A DNA stretch of 5,215 nucleotides from Lutibacter sp. (GTDB lineage Bacteria; Bacteroidota; Bacteroidia; Flavobacteriales; Flavobacteriaceae), in the NCBI GenBank assembly GCA_030748365.1, contig JASMME010000115.1:1-5215 (forward strand), in the 5' to 3' direction. Each line of letters opens with the position of its first letter. The first letter of the stretch is position 1. The translations under genes were made by a program, and so were the position numbers. Of this stretch, positions 1 through 5,215 are shown piece after piece. Below the pieces are notes generated by a model. That model worked only from the letters and a program-made list of their open reading frames with translations, was not told the DNA's origin and did not search any database.

Positions 1-1
1 T

Positions 2-208
2 AGGTTGTTTAAACAACCTATGCCGAAAGGGTCTATGCCGATGAGCATTCACAAACTGGGCAACAGTTCTGTGGCTACCGTACCCACCCTCTTCGACCTG
101 ATCAGAAAAGAGCAGCTAGAAGGTCATAAAATTGACCAGGGGGATGTCCTTATCTTTGCCTCTGTTGGGGCGGGAATGAATATCAATGCCGTGGTGTACA
201 AGTATTGA
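2..208 (+). CDS. Ketoacyl-ACP synthase III (FabH-like), C-terminal fragment
   Basis: This is the last 68 codons of a gene that begins upstream of the window; the frame is open from base 2, and the TTG at 5 is an internal codon rather than a start. The fragment matches the C-terminal half of the thiolase-fold condensing enzymes that join an acyl-CoA or acyl-ACP to malonyl-ACP in the cytoplasm. The segment LGNSSVATVP (codons for GN at about 59-64) corresponds to the conserved GNTSxASxP motif of FabH, whose Asn belongs to the Cys-His-Asn catalytic triad. The closing GD-x(7)-VGAGMNINAVV corresponds to the FabH glycine-rich end (GFGAGLTWGA). The catalytic Cys and His lie outside the window. The variant ending is, from memory, typical of Bacteroidota KASIII paralogues, so a role in housekeeping fatty-acid initiation rather than a specialised lipid or pigment pathway cannot be decided here. 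An intrinsic terminator follows 26 bp after the stop. Confidence 0.85.
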   Translation, partial: RLFKQPMPKGSMPMSIHKLGNSSVATVPTLFDLIRKEQLEGHKIDQGDVLIFASVGAGMNINAVVYKY

Positions 209-234
209 TTCTTCCTTGCGATTTACAGCCAACC

Positions 235-256
235 GCCCGTTTTTACGGGCTTTTTT
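235..256 (+). terminator. Intrinsic terminator of the FabH-like gene
   Basis: A 6-bp perfect stem GCCCGT / ACGGGC (235-240 with 245-250) encloses a TTTT loop and is followed by six T (251-256). The T-tract lies only on the plus-strand side, so it should stop transcription of the FabH-like gene and not of the convergent phosphatase. Its last two T bases overlap the phosphatase stop codon (255-257, complement). Confidence 0.85.
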
Positions 257-1940
257 AGTTGAGTACTTCTGCGATTGGTCTTCCGGTACAACCGTTTGGA
301 TAGGTGATGTCCAAAATTCTGGAGAGGGTAGGAGCTATGTCTGTGATTGAATAGTAGTGATTTGAATGCCCTTTTCCCACTCCGGCACCGTAAAAGATAA
401 GCGGCACGTGGGTGTCATAATTATAGCCAGAGCCGTGGGTAGTACCAGTCAGGGCGTAAAAGGGGGTTGTTCCGGGGTAGGGAACCAACAATACATCGCC
501 CGAACGTTTCTGGTTATAACCGTTCTGGAGGATTTGTAAAATTCCCCTGTCAAAATGTGTGTTTTGAAGGGTATGGGCAGTCACCGCTTTGTAAACATCT
601 TTGTATTGGATGATCTCGTCTACAATGGTCTGTGCGACTTTGTGCTGGTCTAAGCCGAGGGCCCGTATCTTCTTCTTATTGAGGAAAATTTGGTAATTGG
701 AAACGTTTTCAATGAGTTCTGTACTGTTGAAATGGGTTTTCATGATACGGTTTAAAGCCGCTGCAAATGCCTCTTTGTTCACATAGCCCGCTGGAATTTT
801 TAATGATTGCAGGTAGGAAGGTACGTGAGAAACAGCGTGGTCAGCCGTTAGAAAAACCGTGTAATTGTCTTGGCCTACTTCACGGTCAAGGGACTCTAAT
901 AAACGCGCCAGTTCTTTGTCAAGCCGGATATAGGTATCTTCCAGTTCCTTGGAGCTTACCCCGAACTCATGCCCAATATAATCTGTGCTGGAATAACTGA
1001 TGGACAGGAAATCAGTGGCCTCCGTTTTTCCCAAATTTTCCCCGTGGATGGCTGCCAGGGAGAAGTCGGTAACAATCGAATTGCCGAAGGGGGTATTTTT
1101 CAGTAAGTCAAAATTGTCATTGTCTTTTCGCAACTGGGCCAGGTCATAGGGAAAGGTAGGGCTGTCTTTGCCTTTAAAAGCGGTTTCATAAGGGTTATTG
1201 TCCGGGAGTGTTTCCGTATAACTATCGATATCGTACAAGGTTTCCCAGCGTTGTGAGAGGTAGGTATTGGCCTTGTCACTGGCATTGAAATCTAGCACCC
1301 ATTGTGGCAATTGCTCCCTGTAAAAAGTGCTGGTCACAAAGCCTCCGTGATCCTTTCCGGGAAACCAGTAAGCAGCATCAGCGGTATGCCCTACCGGCAA
1401 TATGGCTGCCCGGTCCTTAAGGGATATCCCGATGATTTTTCCGCGCATGTTTTGGGCAAGTTTTAGCTGATCAGTCACGGTAGTGGTAACCATTCTGTGG
1501 GGAGATTTCTCTCCACCTGTTTTGGCGCCCACGGTTTGGTAACGCGCATCATCTACGCAGTAGATTTCTTTTTGTAAAGATTTATCGTACCAGTCATTGC
1601 CAATAATACCGTGGTTGGCAGGGACTGTTCCGGTATAGATAGAGGCATGTCCCACGGCTGTATACGTAGGAATATAGTTGAAATGGACATTCTTCAGGTG
1701 GTAGCCCTCCCGCATCAGTCTCTTAAAGCCCCCCTTACCGTATTTATTGTAAAAGGTAACCAGGTAATCATAGCGCATTTGATCCACCACGATTCCGACC
1801 ATCAATTTGGGGCCTGTTTTCTCAGTGTTTTCCGTTCCGTTATTGCTGATAGTGAAGTTTGTCCGCAGCCCTTTGGAATGGTTGGTATCACACTGGGTAA
1901 ATAAGGAGAGTAGGCACAGTAGTAGGAGTGTTTTTTTCAT
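255..1940 (-). CDS. pafA: PafA-like alkaline phosphatase, exported
   Basis: A 561-residue alkaline-phosphatase-superfamily enzyme that hydrolyses phosphate monoesters in the periplasm or at the cell surface. It resembles PafA, the Zn-dependent, phosphate-insensitive phosphatase known from Elizabethkingia (about 550 aa). Metal ligands are visible as D53, D320, H324, D367-H368 (TADH) and H502 (THGSG). T94 (in PTYTAVGHAS) is the expected nucleophile. N115 and the K175/R177 pair (SLKDR) match the PafA phosphate-binding residues, and the D53-T94-N115 spacing equals that remembered for PafA (D38-T79-N100). The N-terminus has a KK pair and a Leu-rich core ending at C17. This could be a lipoprotein signal, but Gln at -1 is a poor lipobox, so a plain Sec signal is also possible. 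The gene is divergent from mlaE and convergent with the FabH-like gene. No minus-strand terminator was seen after its stop. The start ATG has no Shine-Dalgarno sequence, as is usual in this phylum. Confidence 0.93.
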   Translation of the reverse strand: MKKTLLLLCLLSLFTQCDTNHSKGLRTNFTISNNGTENTEKTGPKLMVGIVVDQMRYDYLVTFYNKYGKGGFKRLMREGYHLKNVHFNYIPTYTAVGHASIYTGTVPANHGIIGNDWYDKSLQKEIYCVDDARYQTVGAKTGGEKSPHRMVTTTVTDQLKLAQNMRGKIIGISLKDRAAILPVGHTADAAYWFPGKDHGGFVTSTFYREQLPQWVLDFNASDKANTYLSQRWETLYDIDSYTETLPDNNPYETAFKGKDSPTFPYDLAQLRKDNDNFDLLKNTPFGNSIVTDFSLAAIHGENLGKTEATDFLSISYSSTDYIGHEFGVSSKELEDTYIRLDKELARLLESLDREVGQDNYTVFLTADHAVSHVPSYLQSLKIPAGYVNKEAFAAALNRIMKTHFNSTELIENVSNYQIFLNKKKIRALGLDQHKVAQTIVDEIIQYKDVYKAVTAHTLQNTHFDRGILQILQNGYNQKRSGDVLLVPYPGTTPFYALTGTTHGSGYNYDTHVPLIFYGAGVGKGHSNHYYSITDIAPTLSRILDITYPNGCTGRPIAEVLN

Positions 1941-1969
1941 AAGTTATATGAATCGTTAGAATTAGGAGC

Positions 1970-1977
1970 CAAAAATA
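1970..1977 (-). promoter_or_regulatory. Putative -7 box of the phosphatase gene
   Basis: Read on the minus strand this is TATTTTTG, which fits the Bacteroidota -7 consensus TAnnTTTG. It would put transcription start near 1963 and give a leader of roughly 20 nt before the start codon at 1940. No TTTG or TTG lies at the expected distance of about 19 bp upstream (the nearest TTG is about 32 bp away), so the call rests on one element. No PHO-type operator was recognised. The rest of the 121-bp divergent intergenic region is AT-rich and has no clear plus-strand promoter for mlaE. Confidence 0.35.
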
Positions 1978-2061
1978 ACATTTTTTTGACGTTGAAGTTT
2001 ATTTTTAGTCAATAAACCACTAAGCTTATCATTAATTTAATATTTTAGCTGAAAAAGAGAT

Positions 2062-2802
2062 ATGTACTACCTTACCCACATTGGGCATTACTTTATCATG
2101 CTGAAACAGGTCTTAAAAAAACCCCAGAACTGGCGTGTGTTTCGGGAATCCCTGTTTCGTGAGTTGGAAGATCTCGGCACCAAGTCGCTGGGTATTATTG
2201 CTTTTATTTCTTTTTTTGTGGGGGGTGTTATTGCCATCCAGACGGCCCTAAACGTCGATTCGCCCTTTATTCCCAAGTACCTAATTGGTTTTGTGACCAA
2301 GCGTTCGATGATTATAGAATTTGCGCCTACCTTTATGTCGGTTATTCTGGCTGGAAAGGTGGGTTCTTATATTGCTTCCAGCATTGGAACCATGCGGGTC
2401 ACCGAGCAGATTGATGCCCTGGAGGTGATGGGAATCAATTCACTTAACTACCTGATTTTTCCCAAGATAACGGCCACCCTTCTTTTCTATCCCTTGGTTA
2501 TTTTATTGTCTATGTTCCTGGGAATTGTTGGGGGCTATTGCGCTGGTATCATTACCGAAAAATTTTATACAGAGGATTTTCTCTACGGTCTCCGACTCGA
2601 TTTTGACCCTTACTTGGTTAGTTATGCCATGATCAAGACCCTGGTCTTTGCCTTTGTCATTGCCACCGTTCCGGCTTATCACGGATATTTTGTCAAGGGG
2701 GGTGCCTTGGAAGTCGGACGGGCCAGTACCCGCGCAGTGGTATGGACGAGTATCGTTATCATCCTGTTAAATTATTTCCTAACCCAAATGCTTTTAAGTT
2801 AG
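2062..2802 (+). CDS. mlaE: MlaE-family lipid ABC transporter permease
   Basis: A 246-residue inner-membrane permease of the MlaE/YrbE family (usual length about 245-265), the membrane core of MCE-type transporters that move phospholipids between inner and outer membranes. The family signature GTMRVTEQIDALEVMGI is at residues 109-125, the cytoplasmic coupling region that contacts the ATPase. A second conserved stretch, KGGALEVGRASTRAVVW, is at about 212-228. Hydrophobic segments lie near 41-60, 84-104, 133-157, 186-206 and 227-244, after an amphipathic N-terminal region. The first ATG is preferred because the YYLTHIGHYFIML start resembles that of flavobacterial homologues; the alternative ATG at 2098 would remove part of this helix. 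An A/G-rich stretch precedes the start, but there is no real Shine-Dalgarno. The stop TAG is followed directly by the mlaF ATG, implying co-transcription and translational coupling. Function is inferred from family; the transported lipid is unknown. Confidence 0.93.
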   Translation: MYYLTHIGHYFIMLKQVLKKPQNWRVFRESLFRELEDLGTKSLGIIAFISFFVGGVIAIQTALNVDSPFIPKYLIGFVTKRSMIIEFAPTFMSVILAGKVGSYIASSIGTMRVTEQIDALEVMGINSLNYLIFPKITATLLFYPLVILLSMFLGIVGGYCAGIITEKFYTEDFLYGLRLDFDPYLVSYAMIKTLVFAFVIATVPAYHGYFVKGGALEVGRASTRAVVWTSIVIILLNYFLTQMLLS

Positions 2803-3570
2803 ATGATTACTGTCGAAAATTTACAGAAAAGCTTCCAGGGAATTCCTGTTCTAAAAGGGATTTCAACCACTTTTGAAAAGGGAAAGACCAATATGATTAT
2901 TGGGCAAAGTGGCTCTGGAAAAACCGTTTTTTTAAAATGTTTGCTGGGCTTGCACCAGCCGGAAAGTGGTATCATTGATTTTGACGGTCGGCATCAGCAT
3001 AAGCTTTCAATCAAAGCACAAAGGCAGTTGCGCAAAGAGATCGGTATGGTATTTCAGGGGGGTGCCCTATACGATTCCCTTACGGTGGAGGAAAATGTGA
3101 TGTTTCCCCTCAAGATGTTTACCAGCCAGTCCTACAAGGAAATGTTGGACCGTGTCCACGTGGTACTCAATCGGGTTAACCTGGAGAATATCACAGGTAA
3201 ATTTCCCTCCGAACTTTCGGGAGGTATGCAAAAACGTGTGGCCATTGCCCGCGCCATTGTGATGAACCCCCGGTATCTTTTTTGTGATGAGCCCAATTCC
3301 GGACTTGACCCTAAAACCGCCATTGTGATCGATAACCTAATTCAGGAGATTACCAAGGAGTACGATATTACCACGGTGATCAATTCCCACGATATGAATT
3401 CTGTTATGGAGATTGGGGAGAAAATAGTCTTTCTTAAAGACGGCGTCAAGGCCTGGGAAGGGAGCAACAAAGAGATTTTTAAAACGGAAAATGATACCGT
3501 TGTAGACTTCGTATACTCCTCCAATTTATTCAAGAAGGTACGCGAGATAAGTTTGAAGGAAACAAAGTAA
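2803..3570 (+). CDS. mlaF: MlaF-family lipid ABC transporter ATPase
   Basis: A 255-residue cytoplasmic ABC ATPase that powers the MlaE permease encoded immediately upstream. All nucleotide-binding motifs are intact: Walker A GQSGSGKT (34-41), Q-loop Q85 in MVFQGGALYDSLTV, signature LSGGMQ (138-143), Walker B YLFCDE (158-163) with catalytic E163, D-loop SGLDP (166-170), and switch histidine H196 in NSHDM. The run LSGGMQKRVAIARAI and the QGGALYDSLTVEENV segment are characteristic of the MlaF/Ttg2A branch rather than of amino-acid or metal importers. The gene begins at the base after the mlaE stop, so its translation is probably coupled to mlaE. No hairpin terminator is seen after the stop at 3570, and the tRNA promoter starts 9 bp further on. 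The MCE-domain partner (MlaD-like) does not follow and must be encoded elsewhere if the transporter is complete. Confidence 0.94.
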   Translation: MITVENLQKSFQGIPVLKGISTTFEKGKTNMIIGQSGSGKTVFLKCLLGLHQPESGIIDFDGRHQHKLSIKAQRQLRKEIGMVFQGGALYDSLTVEENVMFPLKMFTSQSYKEMLDRVHVVLNRVNLENITGKFPSELSGGMQKRVAIARAIVMNPRYLFCDEPNSGLDPKTAIVIDNLIQEITKEYDITTVINSHDMNSVMEIGEKIVFLKDGVKAWEGSNKEIFKTENDTVVDFVYSSNLFKKVREISLKETK

Positions 3571-3578
3571 AAAAGTAG

Positions 3579-3609
3579 TTTGTTTTATTAAAATATACGG
3601 TTATATTTG
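3579..3609 (+). promoter_or_regulatory. Bacteroidota-type promoter for the tRNA genes
   Basis: TTTG at 3579-3582 is followed after 19 bp by TATATTTG at 3602-3609, an exact match to the Bacteroidota primary-sigma consensus (TTTG, about 19 bp, TAnnTTTG). Transcription would start near 3616, about 14 nt before tRNA-Lys. It begins 9 bp after the mlaF stop, so the tRNA genes have their own promoter, although read-through from mlaEF is also possible. Confidence 0.85.
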
Positions 3610-3629
3610 CAGCCGCTAAGGGCAAAATT

Positions 3630-3702
3630 GACCTGGTAGCTCAGTTGGTAGAGCACCTCCCTTTTAAGGAGGTGGTCCTGGGTTCGAGCCCCAGCCAGGT
3701 CA
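3630..3702 (+). tRNA. tRNA-Lys (anticodon TTT)
   Basis: A 73-nt complete cloverleaf. The acceptor stem GACCTGG / CCAGGTC pairs 3630-3636 with 3695-3701, and A3702 is the discriminator. The D-arm is GCTC/GAGC with loop AGTTGGTA. The anticodon stem CCTCC/GGAGG closes the loop CTTTTAA, with TTT at 3663-3665. The T-arm is CTGGG / CCCAG around TTCGAGC. The variable loop has five bases. CCA is not encoded and must be added after transcription. All helices are perfect, so the gene looks functional. Confidence 0.97.
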
Positions 3703-3703
3703 C

Positions 3704-3734
3704 AAGAGCTTCTCCAAAACAGGAGGAGCTTTTT
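3704..3734 (+). terminator. Hairpin with T-tract between the two tRNA genes
   Basis: AGCTTCTCC (3707-3715) pairs with GGAGGAGCT (3722-3730) around a 6-nt loop AAAACA. There is one G-U pair, and the stem extends through AAG/TTT pairing at its base. A run of five T (3730-3734) follows. It has the form of an intrinsic terminator for tRNA-Lys, yet tRNA-Tyr begins only 6 bp later with no room for a promoter. It may be a leaky terminator or an RNA-processing hairpin. Confidence 0.65.
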
Positions 3735-3740
3735 AGTTCC

Positions 3741-3822
<82 letters not shown>

Positions 3823-3832
3823 CATCAAGCAG

Positions 3833-3862
3833 AAAATCCGCACCACAGGTGCGGATTTTTTT
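3833..3862 (+). terminator. Strong intrinsic terminator of the tRNA unit
   Basis: AAAATCCGCACC (3833-3844) pairs perfectly with GGTGCGGATTTT (3848-3859) around an ACA loop, and the T-tract continues to 3862. The 12-bp stem with a GC-rich core and seven T makes this the clear end of the tRNA-Lys/tRNA-Tyr transcript. The A-tract on the left arm means it could also act on the minus strand. Confidence 0.9.
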
Positions 3863-3865
3863 ATG

Positions 3866-3900
3866 GCAGAGAAAAGCCAGTTTACTGGTGTTTTCTCTGC
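3866..3900 (+). repeat. Long inverted repeat downstream of the tRNA terminator
   Basis: GCAGAGAAAA (3866-3875) pairs with TTTTCTCTGC (3891-3900), and inside this CCAGT (3877-3881) pairs with ACTGG (3884-3888), separated by a small asymmetric bulge (G against TG). No T-tract follows on either strand, so it is not a standard terminator. Its last four bases CTGC are also the first four of the 64-bp direct repeat. The function is unknown; it could be part of the same intergenic element. Confidence 0.7.
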
Positions 3901-3960
3901 TATAAAAAAAGGACCTGCTTTGCGCAGCAAAGGAAGATTTTCTATTTGCCGCCGTGCGTT
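3897..3960. repeat. 64-bp direct repeat, copy 1
   Basis: This segment is identical over 64 bp to 4004-4067, an offset of 107 bp. It contains an A7 tract (3904-3910), a 6-bp hairpin CTTTGC-GCA-GCAAAG (3918-3932), and a GC-rich end GCCGCCGTGCGTT. No terminal inverted repeats or transposase are present. Short open frames across it are not credible genes. It appears to be a non-coding intergenic repeat; whether it is dispersed in the genome cannot be seen here. Confidence 0.9.
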
Positions 3961-3966
3961 GCTGTA

Positions 3967-3993
3967 GGATCAGCGCGGATTTCGCGCCAATCC
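3967..3993. repeat. Imperfect GC-rich palindrome in the repeat spacer
   Basis: GGAT-CA-GCGCG, loop GATTT, CGCGC-CA-ATCC: two 11-base arms pair except for a CA/CA internal mismatch. It fills most of the 43-bp spacer (3961-4003) between the two 64-bp copies. The form resembles REP-type or other repeated extragenic palindromes. This is an inference from structure only. Confidence 0.6.
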
Positions 3994-4003
3994 TTGTGTG
4001 ATA

Positions 4004-4067
4004 CTGCTATAAAAAAAGGACCTGCTTTGCGCAGCAAAGGAAGATTTTCTATTTGCCGCCGTGCGTT
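4004..4067. repeat. 64-bp direct repeat, copy 2
   Basis: An exact copy of 3897-3960. The match stops at 4067 (T4068 against G3961), so the array is one full 107-bp unit (3897-4003) plus a 64-bp partial unit. It lacks the palindrome-bearing part. It lies 106 bp upstream of the TonB-dependent receptor start codon, so it may sit in or near that gene's regulatory region. The 4068-4173 stretch that follows is AT-rich and holds only a -7-like box. Confidence 0.9.
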
Positions 4068-4151
4068 TATTAGCCCAGTATTACATTGGTTATAAGTGCC
4101 CTTCAACTATAAGAAATTCCCCCTGTTTTACGAACGTTTTTGCAAGTTTTG

Positions 4152-4159
4152 TATTTTTG
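4152..4159 (+). promoter_or_regulatory. Putative -7 box of the TonB-dependent receptor gene
   Basis: TATTTTTG fits TAnnTTTG and would start transcription near 4166, leaving a leader of only about 8 nt before ATG 4174. The nearest upstream TTTG (4139-4142) is only 9 bp away, not about 19 bp, so there is no proper -33 element. The call is tentative, and the real promoter may lie further upstream. Confidence 0.35.
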
Positions 4160-4173
4160 TTCTCTATACTTTT

Positions 4174-5215
4174 ATGATGAAAAAAAATCTTACACTTTTT
4201 GCTGTTTTTTTGTGGAGCGTTACGGCTGTGCTGGCACAGGATCAGGGTACGATCAAAGGCAAGGTCATTGACCAACTTACCCGCGAGCCCCTCCCTTTTG
4301 TCAATGTGTTGGTCATGGAGGGGACCCAAGGCACTATTACGGACGAAAACGGCACCTTTGTCATTGGTGCTACCCCCCTAGGTTATATTACGCTACAAGC
4401 CTCTTTTGTCGGTTATAAAACCCTCGTGTCTCAAAGTTACTTGGTCACCAATGAGAAAGTACCCTATGTGCTTTTTGAACTGTCTCAGGAAAGTGAAACG
4501 CTGAATGAAGTGGTGGTACAAAGTAACTTATTTACCAGCACGCTGGAAAGCCCTTTGTCAGTGCAATCTCTGGGGATTGTTGAAATTGAGAAGAATCCTG
4601 GAGGGAACCGCGACATCCTGAAAGTTATCCAATCACTACCTGGGGTAGCCTCCAATCCCGGTTTCCGCAACGACATTATCATCAGAGGGGGCGCCCCTTT
4701 TGAGAACAAATTCTACCTCGACGGGGTAGAAGTACCGGTCATCAACCATTTTCAGACACAGGGAGCCACCGGCGGTCCCGTGGGCATTATCAATGCTGAC
4801 CTTATTAGAAAGGCCGATTTCTATGCCAGTGCTTTCCCTGCCAGTAAGCGCAATGGCCTTAGTTCACTGATTACTTTTACCCAAAAAGATGGCAATCCAG
4901 ACAAGCTCAATGTCCGGGCTACCCTGGGTACCTCCGATGCAGGGATCACCCTGGACGGCCCTATCGACGAACGTACCACCTTTATCGCCTCCGTACGCCA
5001 GTCCTACCTACAATTTTTGTTTAAGGCCCTTAAACTGCCTTTTTTGCCTACCTACAATGATTTTCAGCTAAAGCTAAAACACCGTTTGTCTGAACACAGC
5101 GAGCTCTCGCTGATCGGGCTTGGTGCCATCGATTACTTCAGTTTGAACGAATCGGTGAATGACGAGGTTACCGATCCCGAACGCTATAGGAGAAACCGCT
5201 ATATACTAAGCAATA
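4174..5215 (+). CDS. TonB-dependent outer-membrane receptor, N-terminal part
   Basis: An open frame of 347 codons that runs off the right edge. It begins with two consecutive ATG codons (4174, 4177); the first is used here. Residues 1-21 form a Sec signal peptide (KK, hydrophobic core, cleavage likely after VLA before QDQ). Residues about 26-104 match the carboxypeptidase-regulatory-like beta-sandwich common in Bacteroidota receptors (GTIKGKVID, PLPFVNVLV, GTITDENGTF, SFVGYKT). LNEVVV at 110-115 leads into the plug domain (about 120-235), with the typical DILKVIQSLPGV, DIIIRGG and NKFYLDGVEVP motifs. Barrel strands begin near 245. Such proteins import substrates across the outer membrane using TonB-ExbBD energy; full length is usually about 750-1000 aa, so more than half is missing. 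The substrate is unknown. No SusD-like partner, anti-sigma factor or TonB gene lies in the window. The RGG-x(8)-FYLDG-x-EVP pattern looks more like a stand-alone TonB-dependent receptor than a SusC. Confidence 0.92.
   Translation, partial: MMKKNLTLFAVFLWSVTAVLAQDQGTIKGKVIDQLTREPLPFVNVLVMEGTQGTITDENGTFVIGATPLGYITLQASFVGYKTLVSQSYLVTNEKVPYVLFELSQESETLNEVVVQSNLFTSTLESPLSVQSLGIVEIEKNPGGNRDILKVIQSLPGVASNPGFRNDIIIRGGAPFENKFYLDGVEVPVINHFQTQGATGGPVGIINADLIRKADFYASAFPASKRNGLSSLITFTQKDGNPDKLNVRATLGTSDAGITLDGPIDERTTFIASVRQSYLQFLFKALKLPFLPTYNDFQLKLKHRLSEHSELSLIGLGAIDYFSLNESVNDEVTDPERYRRNRYILSN

Noticed and set aside
2000..2048. Promoter for mlaE (TATTTTTA at 2000-2007 or TATTTTAG at 2041-2048)
   Set aside because: Neither ends in the TTTG of the -7 consensus and neither has a TTG at the right distance.
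3918..3932. Minus-strand intrinsic terminator formed by the repeat hairpin and the A7 tract (T7 on that strand)
   Set aside because: The stem is only 6 bp and the T-run starts 7 nt beyond it, too far for a normal intrinsic terminator.
3897..4067. CRISPR array
   Set aside because: There are only two repeats, the repeat is 64 bp (too long), there is one spacer, and no cas genes are seen.
4090..4329. Minus-strand frame of 79 codons upstream of and inside the receptor gene
   Set aside because: It lies opposite the signal peptide and N-domain of a well-supported receptor gene, and the composition is not protein-like.

Overview
The window looks like chromosomal DNA from a member of the Bacteroidota, most likely a marine-type flavobacterium. 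The evidence is a PafA-type alkaline phosphatase, a TonB-dependent receptor with an N-terminal carboxypeptidase-regulatory-like domain, no clear Shine-Dalgarno sequences, and several matches to the Bacteroidota promoter consensus TTTG-N19-TAnnTTTG. The assignment rests on recognition only; no database was searched.

Layout. (1) 2-208, +: C-terminal end of a ketoacyl-ACP synthase III (FabH-like) enzyme that starts upstream of the window, closed by an intrinsic terminator at 235-256. (2) 255-1940, -: a complete PafA-like alkaline phosphatase, convergent with the first gene; its stop codon overlaps the U-tract of that terminator. (3) 1941-2061: a 121-bp divergent intergenic region, AT-rich, with a -7-like box for the phosphatase on the minus strand and no convincing promoter for the plus-strand operon. 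(4) 2062-3570, +: an MlaE-like permease and MlaF-like ATPase, abutting with no gap (TAG then ATG), forming the core of an MCE-type lipid ABC transporter. No substrate-binding MCE (MlaD-like) gene is visible. (5) 3571-4173: 603 bp without a protein gene. It holds a near-perfect Bacteroidota promoter, tRNA-Lys(TTT), a hairpin terminator, tRNA-Tyr(GTA), a strong terminator, a long inverted repeat, and a 64-bp exact direct repeat with a 107-bp period whose spacer carries a GC-rich imperfect palindrome. (6) 4174-5215, +: the N-terminal 347 codons of a TonB-dependent outer-membrane receptor that runs off the window.

The genes share a cell-envelope theme (lipid synthesis, lipid transport, phosphate scavenging, outer-membrane import), but only mlaE and mlaF are clearly one functional unit. 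Nothing in the protein genes points to a new system. The least explained part is the non-coding stretch 3866-4067, which looks like an intergenic repeat element next to the tRNA genes and may be dispersed in the genome.
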